Assembly (NCBI RefSeq): GCF_030866745.1
Contig: NZ_CP133016.1
Coordinates: forward strand, 868,001 to 932,000
Direction: 5' to 3'
Length of the DNA stretch: 64,000 nucleotides
Origin: Sphingomonas flavescens
GTDB taxonomy: Bacteria; Pseudomonadota; Alphaproteobacteria; Sphingomonadales; Sphingomonadaceae
The notes below the pieces were generated by a model. The model made no database searches, was not told the DNA's origin, and saw nothing but the letters and a program-made list of their open reading frames with translations. The position numbers and the translations under genes were made by a program. Shown one piece after another: positions 34,450 to 45,639 of this stretch; position 1 is the stretch's first letter, and every line of letters begins with the position of its first letter.

Positions 34450-35565
34450 TTAGCCGAACATATCCCGTGCGCGGCCGAAGAAACCCTTCGACGCGGGACA
34501 TTCGTCGCCAGTCTCGGTGGCGCGGAACTCCTCGAGTATCTTCTTTTGCTTCGCGCTCATCCGCGTCGGCGTCTCGACCAGAATGCGCGCGACCAAATCG
34601 CCGCGGCCGCGGCCGTTCAGAACGCTCATTCCCGCACCGCGATGGCGCAATTGCTCGCCAGACTGAATGCCGGCGGGGATTTTTAGATCAACCTTATGAC
34701 CATCGATCCCCGGAAGGCTTATGCTTCCCCCGAGCGCTGCAGTCGTGAAGCTGACTGGGCAATCGGCAACCAGCGTCGTCCCCTCGCGGCCGTAGATCGG
34801 ATGCCGCTTCATGTGGACGAAGAGATAAAGGTCACCACTGGCAGCACCGCGAACACCGGCCTCGCCCTCGCCCGCGACGCGAATGCGCGTACCCTCGTCG
34901 ACGCCAGCCGGGATTTTCACGGCCAGCTTTCGCTGGGTCATCGCCCGGCCTTCGCCATGGCAATGTGTGCACGGATCCGCGATCACTTCGCCGGAACCCC
35001 GGCAAGTCGGGCAACCGCGCTCCACTACAAAGAAACCTTGCTGCGCGCGTACCTTGCCCATGCCGCCGCATGTCTGACATGCGCTCGCACAGCTGTCCGA
35101 TTTCATGCACCCGCGCCCACCGCACTGCTCGCACGTCGCGTTGGCCTGGACTGTAATCGTCTGCTCGCTGCCCGTGAAAGCATCTTCCAGGCTTAGCTCG
35201 AGGTCGTAGCGAAGATCGGCACCGCGCGCGGCATTCTGCTGCGCCCGCGGATCCATGAACTCGCCGAAAATGGTCGAGAAGATATCGGAGAATCCGTTGA
35301 ACCCGGCTTCGGCAAACGGATCATGCCCGCCGCCGCCGTTCTGGAACGCCGCCTTGCCAAATCGGTCGTAGGCGGCGCGCTTCTGCGGGTCCTTCAGGAC
35401 GTCATAGGCTTCGTTGATCGACTTGAACCGCGCTTCCTGGTCGCGGCAGCCCTGGTGCCGGTCCGGATGGCATTCCTTGGCCATCCGCCGGTACGCGGAC
35501 TTGATCGTGGCGTCGTCCGCACCGCGGGCAACACCCAGCAGTTCATAATAGTCCTGCTCGACCAT
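34450..35565 (-). CDS. dnaJ: Chaperone DnaJ
   Basis: Hsp40 co-chaperone, 371 residues. The J domain at 1-70 has the HPD motif in [10 protein letters not shown] Gly/Phe region follows (about 75-115). Four CxxCxGxG zinc motifs lie at about 145-210 ([32 protein letters not shown]). The C-terminal substrate-binding domain follows. It stimulates DnaK ATPase. It is 70 bases downstream of dnaK on the same strand and is likely in the same heat-shock operon. Confidence 0.96.
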   Translation of the reverse strand: MVEQDYYELLGVARGADDATIKSAYRRMAKECHPDRHQGCRDQEARFKSINEAYDVLKDPQKRAAYDRFGKAAFQNGGGGHDPFAEAGFNGFSDIFSTIFGEFMDPRAQQNAARGADLRYDLELSLEDAFTGSEQTITVQANATCEQCGGRGCMKSDSCASACQTCGGMGKVRAQQGFFVVERGCPTCRGSGEVIADPCTHCHGEGRAMTQRKLAVKIPAGVDEGTRIRVAGEGEAGVRGAASGDLYLFVHMKRHPIYGREGTTLVADCPVSFTTAALGGSISLPGIDGHKVDLKIPAGIQSGEQLRHRGAGMSVLNGRGRGDLVARILVETPTRMSAKQKKILEEFRATETGDECPASKGFFGRARDMFG

Positions 35566-35635
35566 CTTTATTCCCCGTTACGCGCAACTGGACGAGGCGC
35601 GGCCTCTCCGCTCTCCGAGAGACCGCGCCAGGTCA

Positions 35636-37579
<1,944 letters not shown>

Positions 37580-37649
37580 GTTTTCTCTACCCTCTCTCTT
37601 CAGCCCCACTCGGCCCCTTAAAGGCGGCCGAAATGTTGATTTTGTGAGA

Positions 37650-37680
37650 GGGATATAGGTGCGATGAAATGAGCGACAAG
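37650..37680 (-). promoter_or_regulatory. RpoH (sigma-32) heat-shock promoter of dnaK
   Basis: Reading the minus strand, CTTG at 37680-37677, 17 bases, then CCTATATCCC at 37659-37650. This matches the alphaproteobacterial RpoH consensus CTTG-N17/18-CYTATNTNNG at all but the last base. It places transcription start about 60 bases before the dnaK start codon. Confidence 0.72.
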
Positions 37681-37708
37681 GAGCGCCGCAACGAAGCGCA
37701 AATTGCGC

Positions 37709-38449
37709 TTACGGCATCGCCATCCCGCCGTTGACGTGAAGTGTCTGGCCGGTGACGTAACCGGCTTCCTTCGAGGCCAGGTAGACGCACGCCGCGCCGA
37801 TGTCGTCGCCACTGCCCATGGACCCCATCGGGATGCGCGACAGAATGCCCGCGCGCTGCTGCTCGTTTAGCGCATCGGTCATGGCCGAGGTCATGAAGCC
37901 CGGCGCGATCGCGTTGGCGGTAACGTTGCGGCTGGCAAGCTCCTGCGCCACCGCTTTGGTCATGCCGATAAGACCGGCCTTCGACGCAACGTAGTTGGCT
38001 TGACCCGGATTGCCCGTGACGCCAACGACCGAGGTGATCGAGATGATGCGGCCGAAGCGCGCCTTCATCATCGGCTTGGCCGCCGCGCGCATCAGCCGGA
38101 ACGCGGCTTCGAGGTTGATGCGAATGACCTCCTCGAATTCCTCATCCTTCATTCGCATCAGCAAATTGTCGCGGGTGACGCCGGCATTGTTGATGAGAAT
38201 GTCGAGTTTGCCGCCGAGTGCCGCCAAGGCTGCTGGGACGAGGTTGTCGACGGCCAGCGGATCCGAGAGGTTGGCTGGGACTGCGATGTGATCGCCACCC
38301 AGCTCCGCGCGGAATGCCGTCAGCTTCTCCGCGTTGGACCCCGAAAGCGCTAGACGAGCACCCTGCCCCGCAAGCGCTTTCGCAATGGCGCTGCCGAGGC
38401 CGCCGCTGGCGCCCGTCACCAGCGCCGTCATGCCGGTCAGATCGAACAT
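37709..38449 (-). CDS. fabG: 3-oxoacyl-[acyl-carrier-protein] reductase
   Basis: SDR of fatty-acid elongation, 246 residues. The cofactor motif TGASGGLGSAIA is at 14-25, NNAGVTRDNLLMRM is the FabG hallmark, and the catalytic set is Ser in SITSVVG, Tyr/Lys in YVASKAG. GFMTSAMTDALNE and NGGMAMP agree with bacterial FabG. Its ATG follows the fabD stop without a gap (TAGATG), so translation is coupled. acpP and fabF are not in the window. Confidence 0.93.
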   Translation of the reverse strand: MFDLTGMTALVTGASGGLGSAIAKALAGQGARLALSGSNAEKLTAFRAELGGDHIAVPANLSDPLAVDNLVPAALAALGGKLDILINNAGVTRDNLLMRMKDEEFEEVIRINLEAAFRLMRAAAKPMMKARFGRIISITSVVGVTGNPGQANYVASKAGLIGMTKAVAQELASRNVTANAIAPGFMTSAMTDALNEQQRAGILSRIPMGSMGSGDDIGAACVYLASKEAGYVTGQTLHVNGGMAMP

Positions 38450-39376
38450 CTATGCAATCTCCTTCGCCATCGCTTCGATATCTTCGATGGTGACGACGCT
38501 CGTCACCTTGGCGTCGGGCGCGATGCGCTTGACCATTGGACCCAGGACCTTGCCGCCGACCTCGACGAACTCGTGGACGCCGGCGTTGAACATGTTGGCG
38601 ACGCTTTCCCGCCAGCGGACCATGCCGGTGACCTGCTCGACGAGCTGCGTGCGAATAGTGTCAGGATCGGTCGTCGGCTGCGCCGTTACATTGGCGAACA
38701 GCGGAACGGCAGGCGTCTCGACGACGACGTAGCTCAATGCATCCTGCATAGCGTCGGCCGCAGGCTGCATCAGCGGGCAGTGAAAAGGTGCCGAAACCGG
38801 CAGGGCGATCGCGCGCTTCGCACCCATGTCCTTGGCCATCTCGATCGCCCGGTCGATCGCGGCTTTGTGGCCTGATATCACCACCTGGCTCGGATCGTTG
38901 TCGTTGGCGACGGTGCAGACCTCGCCTCGCTCTGCCGCGTCGGCAATCTTCTGAGCGAGAACGAGATCAGCGCCCAGCAGGGCAGCCATCGCGCCCTCGC
39001 CGACCGGCACCGCCTGCTGCATCGCCTGACCCCGAAGCTTCAGCAGCTTGGCCGTCGTGGCAAGATCGAACGCGCCCGCGGCGCAGAGCGCGGAATATTC
39101 GCCAAGGCTGTGGCCCGCGACGAAGTTTGCGACGCCCGCAAGATCGACGCCCAGCGTCCTGAGCACCGCGATCGAATGCGCCATGATCGCCGGCTGCGCA
39201 TTCTCGGTGAGCTTCAGCTTGTCGTCCGGTCCTTCGCGCATCAGGCGGAACAGGTTCTGACCGAGTGCTTCGTCCACCTCCGCGAAGACGTCCTTGGCTG
39301 GCCGGCTCGCTTCGGCCAGCGCAGCGCCCATGCCGATGGCCTGGCTCCCCTGCCCCGGAAAAATGAAAGCGCGCAT
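38450..39376 (-). CDS. fabD: Malonyl CoA-acyl carrier protein transacylase
   Basis: Loads malonate on ACP for fatty-acid synthesis, 308 residues. The oxyanion motif FPGQGSQAIGMG is at 5-16, the catalytic Ser in GHSLGEYSAL (about residue 92), and the active His in PVSAPFHCPLMQPA (about 200). I take the ATG at 39376, where homologues begin MRAFIFPGQGSQ; a longer frame exists upstream but is not conserved. It is the first gene of the fabD-fabG pair. Confidence 0.95.
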   Translation of the reverse strand: MRAFIFPGQGSQAIGMGAALAEASRPAKDVFAEVDEALGQNLFRLMREGPDDKLKLTENAQPAIMAHSIAVLRTLGVDLAGVANFVAGHSLGEYSALCAAGAFDLATTAKLLKLRGQAMQQAVPVGEGAMAALLGADLVLAQKIADAAERGEVCTVANDNDPSQVVISGHKAAIDRAIEMAKDMGAKRAIALPVSAPFHCPLMQPAADAMQDALSYVVVETPAVPLFANVTAQPTTDPDTIRTQLVEQVTGMVRWRESVANMFNAGVHEFVEVGGKVLGPMVKRIAPDAKVTSVVTIEDIEAMAKEIA

Positions 39377-39457
39377 CTTACTCCCCTGATTTGGCGCGCG
39401 GCCTAGGCCCAAGGGCTTGGATTGCCAACCCTGCCCGGGGGTGCAAAGCGGACGCGC

Positions 39458-40798
39458 ATGACCGACCACAGCATCAGCATCGACACCCATCCCGAGCCCG
39501 CATCGCGGATGCTCGGCAAGTGGATGAGCGCGGCAATGGTGGTCGGGACGATGGTTGGGTCGGGCATTTACCTACTGCCGACCACGCTCGCGCCCTACGG
39601 CTACAATTTGGTCATCGCCTTCCTGCTGACCGGCTTCGGAACGATGTGCCTCGCCTTCTGCCTCGCCCGTCTCGCGGCGCAGATCCCGGGCGGCCCTTTC
39701 GCCTATGTGACGGAAGCCTTTGGCGAGACCGCAGCCTTCCTGACCTTGTGGAGCTACGTCGTCTCGCAGATTACCGGCGTGGCAGGTGTTGCGGTGGCGA
39801 TCGCCGGGGCGTTGAGCCATGTGGTTCCACAGGTCGGCTCCGGCCCGGGCCTTATCGCGGTCGCGCTAGGCTCGATCGTGATCCTTAGCCTCGTGAACCT
39901 TCGCGGCGCCCGTTCGGCCGGCGTGCTCCAGGTCATCGCGACGCTGATCAAAATCGTGCCGCTGCTGGCGGTCGTTTTGTTCGTGCTCGTGCGATTGGGA
40001 ACCGGCCAGCCGCTCGAACCACTGGAGCCTACGCCGATCAACGTCAGCGCCATCACCATCGCGGGCGCGCTAATGCTCTTCTCGCTCACAGGCTTCGAAG
40101 CCGCTGCCGTCACCGCGAACGTCACGCGTGATTCAACCTCTACGGTGCCCACGGCGACCATCGTCGGGACCGGCTTTACGGCGGTAATCTATCTTCTCTC
40201 GACCGTGGCGACTCTGATGCTCCTGCCCAGCGCTTTGGCAGCAAAAAGCGGCGCACCGTTCGCCGATGCAATCGCGCCGATCCTCGGGCCCCTGGCTGGA
40301 GCCGTCGTGGCCGTTATCGCGGCGATCAGCGCGTTCGGGACGGCCAACGCCTTGTTGCTATTCGCTGCTGAGATCAGCCGGACCATTGCCGGCGCCCGGG
40401 ACCTTCCTCCGGTCTTTCGAAAGACGAACCGGGTTGGTGCGCCAGTCGGCGCGATCCTGATCGTAGCCGCGATTTCGGCACTGCTGGTGCTGGCGAGCTC
40501 GTCGAAAAACTTCGTTGCGCTTTACGTGTTCATCACGCTGGTTTCGACCGTGGCCGCATTGGTGCTTTACATCGTCTGCGCGGCCGCCGCGCTCAAGCTG
40601 AAGGTGGTCGGTCGCTGGGCGATCATCGCGGTGATTGGCGTCTTTTACTCGATCGCGATGTTCATCGGGGCGGGCCTCGAAGCCACGTTATGGGGCTTCG
40701 GGCTGGCGCTGATCGGCTTGCCAATCCGCGCTATCTCGCGTTGGCTAAACGGCTCCAGCCGGTCGGCGGAGGCGAGTCCAACCGCGCCTCGGGGATGA
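39458..40798 (+). CDS. APC superfamily amino acid permease
   Basis: Inner-membrane transporter of about 446 residues with 12 predicted helices. The first helix reads WMSAAMVVGTMVGSGIYLLPTTLAPYG, with the GSGIY substrate motif of the APC family. It resembles arginine/agmatine antiporters of the AdiC type (GANALL region, ISRTIAGARDLPPVF), but the substrate cannot be read. The 3' end overlaps the convergent Rieske gene by 68 bases. It is divergent from fabD. Confidence 0.85.
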   Translation: MTDHSISIDTHPEPASRMLGKWMSAAMVVGTMVGSGIYLLPTTLAPYGYNLVIAFLLTGFGTMCLAFCLARLAAQIPGGPFAYVTEAFGETAAFLTLWSYVVSQITGVAGVAVAIAGALSHVVPQVGSGPGLIAVALGSIVILSLVNLRGARSAGVLQVIATLIKIVPLLAVVLFVLVRLGTGQPLEPLEPTPINVSAITIAGALMLFSLTGFEAAAVTANVTRDSTSTVPTATIVGTGFTAVIYLLSTVATLMLLPSALAAKSGAPFADAIAPILGPLAGAVVAVIAAISAFGTANALLLFAAEISRTIAGARDLPPVFRKTNRVGAPVGAILIVAAISALLVLASSSKNFVALYVFITLVSTVAALVLYIVCAAAALKLKVVGRWAIIAVIGVFYSIAMFIGAGLEATLWGFGLALIGLPIRAISRWLNGSSRSAEASPTAPRG

Positions 40799-41909
40799 GT
40801 TTTCGCAGTTTCTGCGCGAAGCTCCGCAGGCAGACCTCGCTCGTCCCCAGCGGTCCCGCCCGATAGCTCGACGACTGCATGCCGAGCTGGACGCGGGTGA
40901 TCAGCTCGGTGTCCTCGGCATTTACGCGGCGATTGATCCGCCAGTTCAGGTAGCGCGCCGCGCGCATCTCGCGCCGGTCGTCCGGTAAAGCATAGCTGAT
41001 CTCGCGGATCACCGTCTCAGTCGCGCTGACCGGCAGGAATTGCATGAAATCGACCTGGTCGGGGTAGATGTCGAAGGCGACATTTGGAAACAGCTTGTAA
41101 TAGAGCCACTTGCGCTGGTGGCTCGCCGGCAGATGTTCCGCGGCCGGCAACAGCTCCTGGTAGGCACGCTCGCTCGGATTCGTCGAAGCCGCTTCGACCA
41201 GATCGCCCTCCATCCGGTCGACATTCTCACGCGCTTCGATGCGATAATTGCGTCCGAACAGCCGCGTCAGTCCCGGATGCCCGACGGGGATGTGCAGCCC
41301 GTCAGAATAGTTGTCCGCGATCGTCTTCCAGTTGAGCGGCCGCTCACGCAGCGTAACCCGCCCAATCGCTCGCAGGTGCTCGAACCGGTATGGCGCGACC
41401 TCGGCCTCGTAGGGCGCCATCATCTCCGCGACCGACGGCGCGCCCGGCTCGAGCGAGATGAACAGAAATCCGTGCCACTTCTCCAGCGCGACGGGCACCA
41501 ACCCGAGTTCCTCGGTCCGAAGGTCGGGATACTCACTGCGATGCGGTACACCGACCAGCCGCCCGTCCCGCGCATAGCTCCACGCGTGGTACGGACAGGT
41601 CAACACCCGAGCACAGCCGCCGTTGCCATCGACCAGCCGCGACCCGCGGTGCCGGCAGACGTTCGAAAAAGCCCGGACCTGGCCGTCGTCACCGCGGATG
41701 ACGATGACGCTCTCGCCAAGATATTCCAGACTCCGCCATTCTCCCGGCTGCGGAATCTCGTTCTCATGGCACACCACCTGAGGCGCCGCTCGAAGGAACG
41801 CCGCCTTCTCCGCTTCGAGAAATTCCGGATCACGATACAGCCAACCAGGCAGGCTCATGCCGTCGAGCGGATCGGAGCTCGTGCTCACCGGCTTCAGCTG
41901 TGTCGCCAT
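40731..41909 (-). CDS. Rieske-type aromatic ring-hydroxylating oxygenase alpha subunit
   Basis: Rieske nonheme iron oxygenase, about 392 residues. The [2Fe-2S] motif is [19 protein letters not shown] then CPYHAW (about 90-120). The mononuclear iron ligands are in [22 protein letters not shown] (Asp/His/His, about 207-228). Its substrate is unknown; family members act on aromatics, quaternary amines or choline-like compounds. No ferredoxin or reductase gene is adjacent. ATG 41909 gives [14 protein letters not shown]; an ATG at 41927 is also possible. It is followed on the other side by rpsF. Confidence 0.85.
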   Translation of the reverse strand: MATQLKPVSTSSDPLDGMSLPGWLYRDPEFLEAEKAAFLRAAPQVVCHENEIPQPGEWRSLEYLGESVIVIRGDDGQVRAFSNVCRHRGSRLVDGNGGCARVLTCPYHAWSYARDGRLVGVPHRSEYPDLRTEELGLVPVALEKWHGFLFISLEPGAPSVAEMMAPYEAEVAPYRFEHLRAIGRVTLRERPLNWKTIADNYSDGLHIPVGHPGLTRLFGRNYRIEARENVDRMEGDLVEAASTNPSERAYQELLPAAEHLPASHQRKWLYYKLFPNVAFDIYPDQVDFMQFLPVSATETVIREISYALPDDRREMRAARYLNWRINRRVNAEDTELITRVQLGMQSSSYRAGPLGTSEVCLRSFAQKLRKLIPEARLDSPPPTGWSRLANAR

Positions 41910-42062
41910 CGCTGCAAGCCTTGCCATTTCGGTCACTTTGCGGCAATGGGCCCACCGCTGGCGCGAGAGGCTTGGCCTTTCGCGCTTGTTTATTTTGAAC
42001 GACAGCCGGAGGGGCGTCCGCATTGGGCGGCGTCAGCGATCGGCCAACATGGACGAGAACAC

Positions 42063-42470
42063 ATGCCGCTCTACGAGCATGTTTTCCTTGCGCGTCAGGA
42101 TCTGGCTCAGGCCCAGGTCGATGCACTCGCGGAAAACGCCACCAAGATCATCACCGACAATGGCGGATCGATCGCCAAGACCGAGACCTGGGGCTTGCGC
42201 AGCCTCGCGTACCGGATCGCGAAGAACCGCAAGGCGCACTACGTCGCGCTCGACATCGATGCCCCGGCCGCGGCGATCGCCGAACTGGAGCGTCAGTCGA
42301 ACATCAACGAAGACATCATCCGCTTCCTTACCCTGCGCGTTGACGAGCATGAAAAGGGCCCGTCGGCCATGATGCGCCGTGGCGAAAAGGACCGCGAGCG
42401 CGGCCCGCGCCGCGACGACCGCGGTGACCGCAGCGAATATCGCGCCAACCGTGAAGAGGAGGTCGAATAA
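42063..42470 (+). CDS. rpsF: 30S ribosomal protein S6
   Basis: Small-subunit protein of 135 residues that binds S18 and 16S rRNA. It begins [20 protein letters not shown] and contains [20 protein letters not shown], typical for alphaproteobacteria. The C-terminal 40 residues are a charged Arg/Glu/Asp tail that is longer than in E. coli (which has poly-Glu). It overlaps rpsR by one base and leads the S6-S18-L9 operon. Confidence 0.96.
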   Translation: MPLYEHVFLARQDLAQAQVDALAENATKIITDNGGSIAKTETWGLRSLAYRIAKNRKAHYVALDIDAPAAAIAELERQSNINEDIIRFLTLRVDEHEKGPSAMMRRGEKDRERGPRRDDRGDRSEYRANREEEVE

Positions 42471-42694
42471 TGGCCCGCGCATTTTTCCGCCGCCGCAAGT
42501 CGTGCCCCTTCTCGGGCAAGGACGCGCCGAAGATTGATTACAAGGACGTGCGCCTGCTTCAGGGCTTCGTGTCCGAGCGCGGCAAGATCGTGCCGTCGCG
42601 GATCACCGCCGTCTCTTCCAAGAAGCAGCGTGAGCTGGCGAAGGCGATCAAGCGCTCGCGCCACATCGGCCTGCTTCCCTACGTCGTGAAGTAA
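42470..42694 (+). CDS. rpsR: 30S ribosomal protein S18
   Basis: A 74-residue small-subunit protein, partner of S6. It begins [26 protein letters not shown] and has the S18 core [21 protein letters not shown] followed by [22 protein letters not shown]. The Shine-Dalgarno sequence GAGGAGG is inside the end of rpsF. It is the middle gene of the operon. Confidence 0.97.
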   Translation: MARAFFRRRKSCPFSGKDAPKIDYKDVRLLQGFVSERGKIVPSRITAVSSKKQRELAKAIKRSRHIGLLPYVVK

Positions 42695-42706
42695 GGAGCG
42701 CTCACA

Positions 42707-43318
42707 ATGGAAGTCATTCTGCTTGAGCGTGTCGAGAAGCTCGGCGCCATCGGCGACGTGGTGAAGGTCAAGGACGGGTTCGCCCGCAACTTCCTTCTGC
42801 CCAACAAGAAGGCGCTGCGTGCCAACGAAGCCAACCGCAAGGTCTTCGAGGCCAATCGTGCGCGCATCGAGGAAGAGAACGCGAACCGCCGCGGCGATGC
42901 CGAGAAGGCGTCGAAGGGCGTCGACGGGAAGACCGTTCAGCTCATCCGCCAGGCGTCGAACACCGGCCAGCTCTACGGTTCGGTAAGCGCTCGCGACATC
43001 GTCGAGGCGCTGGAAACCGAAGGTGCGCACGTGACGAAGAGCCAGGTTGTCCTGGATCGTCCAATCAAGGCGATCGGTATGTACGACGTGAAAATCGCGC
43101 TTCACCCGGAAGTGGCCGTCACCGTCAAGGTGAACGTCGCTCGCTCGCCGGAAGAAGCCGAGCTGCAGGCGCAGGGCGTCGACGTCATGGCGCAGATGTT
43201 CGAGCGCGACGACGCCGGCTTCACCGAGGCCTACGATCCGAACGCCGAACCGGGCGCGACGGCGGAAACGCCGACCGAAGCGCCGGCTGCGGCCGAGGGC
43301 GAAGCCGGGCAGGCCTGA
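42707..43318 (+). CDS. rplI: 50S ribosomal protein L9
   Basis: Large-subunit protein of 203 residues. The N-terminal domain (MEVILLERVEKLGAIGDVVKVKDGFARNFLLP) is followed by the long connecting helix and the C-terminal domain (LYGSVSARDIVEAL). A C-terminal acidic Ala/Glu/Pro-rich tail of about 35 residues lengthens it beyond E. coli L9 (149). It ends the rpsF-rpsR-rplI operon; an intrinsic terminator follows 23 bases on. Confidence 0.96.
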   Translation: MEVILLERVEKLGAIGDVVKVKDGFARNFLLPNKKALRANEANRKVFEANRARIEEENANRRGDAEKASKGVDGKTVQLIRQASNTGQLYGSVSARDIVEALETEGAHVTKSQVVLDRPIKAIGMYDVKIALHPEVAVTVKVNVARSPEEAELQAQGVDVMAQMFERDDAGFTEAYDPNAEPGATAETPTEAPAAAEGEAGQA

Positions 43319-43341
43319 CTCGCCCGCGGCTAAGAAAATGA

Positions 43342-43374
43342 GGGTCGCCGGTCGCATGATCGGCGGCCCTTTTT
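43342..43374 (+). terminator. Intrinsic terminator of the rpsF-rpsR-rplI operon
   Basis: GGGTCGCCG (43342-43350) pairs with CGGCGGCCC (43361-43369), one G-U pair, loop of 10 bases, then TTTTT. Its placement after rplI fits. Confidence 0.85.
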
Positions 43375-43414
43375 CGTGCGCCGAGCCGTTCGTCGCATAG
43401 GCCTATCAGCCGTA

Positions 43415-43440
43415 GGAACGTCTGCTCGCCAACGCTTGTT
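43415..43440 (+). promoter_or_regulatory. EcfG-type general-stress promoter
   Basis: GGAAC at 43415-43419 and TGTT at 43437-43440 are separated by 17 bases. This fits the alphaproteobacterial EcfG consensus GGAAC-N16/17-CGTT apart from one base in the -10. The next gene starts at 43482, leaving a leader of about 50 bases. Confidence 0.55.
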
Positions 43441-43481
43441 TAACGGTCAGAGCAATGCGGGGGCCGTGTGGAGTAATCACA

Positions 43482-44018
43482 ATGGCTGAAGAACGGGACG
43501 ATCAGGATTTCGGCGGCAGCGAAAGCCAGCAGAACCAGCAGACGACGACAGGCCAACAGAGCCAGCAGAATGAATTTGGCCAGCAACAGGGCCAGCAAAG
43601 TGGTGGACTCGGCTCGCAGCAGAATATGAGCCAGGGCAATCAACCGATCGGTGGAAACGACAGCGAAAGCGGTTCGGGAACCACGATGAGCCAGGGTGCC
43701 GATTTCGGTGGCCAAAGCTCAGGCGGTCAAAGCTCCAGCGGCCAGACGCAGTCTAGCGGCGATGGCGACAGCATGATCGCCGATCAGTTTGGCGGCAACG
43801 GAAACGTTGAAGGCTCTTCGTCGCGCTCGTCCGATGAAAACTTCATCGGCTCGCAGGGAACGGGCTCCGGCGACTATCTGCAGGAAGGTGGATCGTCCGG
43901 AAACGCGACTGGCGGCAGCGACTTCGCCGAACAGGGCCAGGGCGCCCTCGACGAAGACGACAGCAATTCCGACAGCAACCAGACCGATGGGTCGGGCAGT
44001 TCGGGTAGCTCGTTCTAA
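43482..44018 (+). CDS. Low-complexity Gln/Ser/Gly/Asp-rich protein, probably stress-induced
   Basis: A 178-residue hydrophilic protein of unusual composition: runs of Gln, Ser, Gly and Asn with Asp and Glu (SESQQNQQTTTGQQSQQNE), almost no hydrophobic core, no Cys and no signal peptide. It is predicted to be disordered, like desiccation- or stress-protective proteins, but I recognise no family. An EcfG-like promoter sits upstream. ATG 43482 (MAEERDDQDFGG) is preferred over the frame at 43455. A strong terminator follows, so the gene is a one-gene unit. Confidence 0.75.
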   Translation: MAEERDDQDFGGSESQQNQQTTTGQQSQQNEFGQQQGQQSGGLGSQQNMSQGNQPIGGNDSESGSGTTMSQGADFGGQSSGGQSSSGQTQSSGDGDSMIADQFGGNGNVEGSSSRSSDENFIGSQGTGSGDYLQEGGSSGNATGGSDFAEQGQGALDEDDSNSDSNQTDGSGSSGSSF

Positions 44019-44039
44019 GGGCGCAAGTCTTGGAACACG

Positions 44040-44073
44040 GCGCCGCGCCTCGCGAGGGGCGCGGCGCTTTCTT
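44040..44073 (+). terminator. Intrinsic terminator
   Basis: GCGCCGCGCC (44040-44049) pairs perfectly with GGCGCGGCGC (44058-44067), with an 8-base loop TCGCGAGG that can itself fold, then TTTCTT. It serves the Gln/Ser-rich gene on the + strand. Confidence 0.8.
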
Positions 44074-44075
44074 GT

Positions 44076-44567
44076 TCAGCGGATCGCATAATGATCCGCC
44101 ACTCGGTCGAGTGCGAACGTCAGGACTAGTCGGCCCGACCGTGCCGGCCAGCCCAGCGCCGTCTCGGCATCGCGCATCCCCTCACCTGCGCAAACGATCC
44201 GCCACAAGATGTCGGTCAGTCCGGGTCCTGCGGCCGCGATCGCGCTGTCGAACCGGCGCTTGGCATCGATCTGGCTCCCGCTGAGATCAGGCTGTCCAGC
44301 TGCTCCACCGCGCCCCCGCGCCACGGGCGCAGCATCCCACGACATGGTGACCCGCTCCGATAGCTGGGCGCGCTCCCAATCGCAGCGTAGCCGCTCTCCC
44401 GCTTCATACTCGCGCCGGGTGATGAACTTGCGCGCAAACAGCCAGCCAAGCGGCGATTCCGTGACGTTGACCGTTACCGAGCGCGAGGATGCGTCTCCCC
44501 GCCCATCACTGACCACATCGCGCTCGACTCTACGTTCTTCCAATATCCGTGTTTGTTTTTGGGACAT
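44076..44567 (-). CDS. DUF6456 domain-containing protein
   Basis: A 163-residue cytosolic protein. The hallmark VNVTESPLGWLFARKFITRREYEAGERLRCDWERAQL (broken at about residues 33-70 in my reading) is the DUF6456 core, and the C-terminal LGWPARSGRLVLTFALDRVADHY is helix-turn-helix-like. The family is found in alphaproteobacteria, often near regulators, and may bind DNA. The start is fixed by GAGGAG before ATG 44567. It is divergent from an XRE-type regulator. Confidence 0.75.
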   Translation of the reverse strand: MSQKQTRILEERRVERDVVSDGRGDASSRSVTVNVTESPLGWLFARKFITRREYEAGERLRCDWERAQLSERVTMSWDAAPVARGRGGAAGQPDLSGSQIDAKRRFDSAIAAAGPGLTDILWRIVCAGEGMRDAETALGWPARSGRLVLTFALDRVADHYAIR

Positions 44568-44657
44568 GCGCGTCTCCTCGGTACGAACCCCGCTTGCCAC
44601 ATCGGCAAAACTGTAGGACAGTCATAAAACCTAAATGGTTAGTTGGACCGAAGCCCA

Positions 44658-45221
44658 ATGATCACTCGTATTCGTGAAGTCCGCCGCGCCCGTGGGATGA
44701 CGCTGGACGACGTCGCGTCGCGCTGCACGCCCCCAACCACTGCGCAAACGATCGGGCGCCTCGAAACCGGCACGCGTACGGTGTCGGTCGGCTGGCTCAA
44801 CCGGATCGCGACAGCATTAGGTGTGGAGGCACAGGACCTGGTCGAGGGCGGCGACAAGGCCGAGCTCAAGGTCGTGGCGGTGCTCGGCGCTGGCGGCGCG
44901 CTGGCCCCCCGCAGGGAATCGATCGTGGTGTCTCCGCGCACCGACGAAGGGCAGGTTGCGGTCCTGGTCGGCGGAAGCGTCGGCGATTATCGCGCTGGCG
45001 ACGAGCTATGGTGCCAGACGCTGGACGCCGCCAACTATGGAAAAGCGATGAACCGCGACGTTCTCGTCCCCCGCCCCGCCGGCCGCTTTCTCTTCGGGCG
45101 CCTCATCAATCGTGACGACGACAAGCTGCAGATCCTACCGCTCGAAGCCGGCGGCCGGCAGCAGATCGTGGCAAGTCCGCCTTGGTTAGCCGTGGCGACA
45201 AAGCTGGTTCGAACCCTTTGA
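44658..45221 (+). CDS. XRE family transcriptional regulator
   Basis: A 187-residue DNA-binding protein. An N-terminal helix-turn-helix of the Cro/CI type (ITRIREVRRARGMTLDDVASRC...AQTIGRLETGTRTVSVGWLNRIATALGV, about 1-58) is followed by a C-terminal half like the beta fold of S24 peptidase repressors (GDYRAGDELWCQTLDAANYG). The Ser/Lys self-cleavage pair is not obvious. It may regulate itself or the divergent DUF6456 gene. Confidence 0.8.
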   Translation: MITRIREVRRARGMTLDDVASRCTPPTTAQTIGRLETGTRTVSVGWLNRIATALGVEAQDLVEGGDKAELKVVAVLGAGGALAPRRESIVVSPRTDEGQVAVLVGGSVGDYRAGDELWCQTLDAANYGKAMNRDVLVPRPAGRFLFGRLINRDDDKLQILPLEAGGRQQIVASPPWLAVATKLVRTL

Positions 45222-45234
45222 TCAGGATGGCTAC

Positions 45235-45627
45235 ATGACGGAAGCATCGGAAGAGATTGACCGTAAGATCGCTGGCATCGGCGACTGGCGGGGAACGATG
45301 CTGGGCGATCTACGCAGCGTCATCCGATCCGCCGATCCTGACATCGTTGAAGAGATCAAATGGCGGAAGCCGAGCAATCCGTCAGGCGTGCCCGTCTGGT
45401 CGCTAGACGGAATGATCTGCACCGGCGAGGTCTACAAAAGCGCGGTTAAGCTGACCTTCGCCAACGGCGCCTCACTCGATGACCCGGCGAAACTGTTCAA
45501 TGCGAGTCTTGCCGGCGGCACGCGGCGAGCCATCGATTTTGCGGAAGGCGACAAGATCGATGAAGGAGCGCTCGCAAACCTTGTTCGCGAGGCGATTGCG
45601 TTCAACCGCGCGAAGGGCCGCGGGTGA
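45235..45627 (+). CDS. DUF1801 (YdhG-like) family protein
   Basis: A 130-residue soluble protein. It contains LRSVIRSADPDIVEEIKWRKPSNPSGVPVWSLDGMICTG, the DUF1801 signature, and a C-terminal part ending in VREAIAFNRAKGRG. The function of this family is unknown. It starts 13 bases after the XRE gene stop, so the pair is probably co-transcribed. tRNA-Val lies antisense just beyond the stop. Confidence 0.82.
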   Translation: MTEASEEIDRKIAGIGDWRGTMLGDLRSVIRSADPDIVEEIKWRKPSNPSGVPVWSLDGMICTGEVYKSAVKLTFANGASLDDPAKLFNASLAGGTRRAIDFAEGDKIDEGALANLVREAIAFNRAKGRG

Positions 45628-45639
45628 TCGCCAGCCACC

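Noticed and set aside
35590..35635. Possible hairpin between dnaK and dnaJ
   Set aside because: CTCTC/GAGAG arms are short and no T-tract follows; it would at most weaken readthrough.
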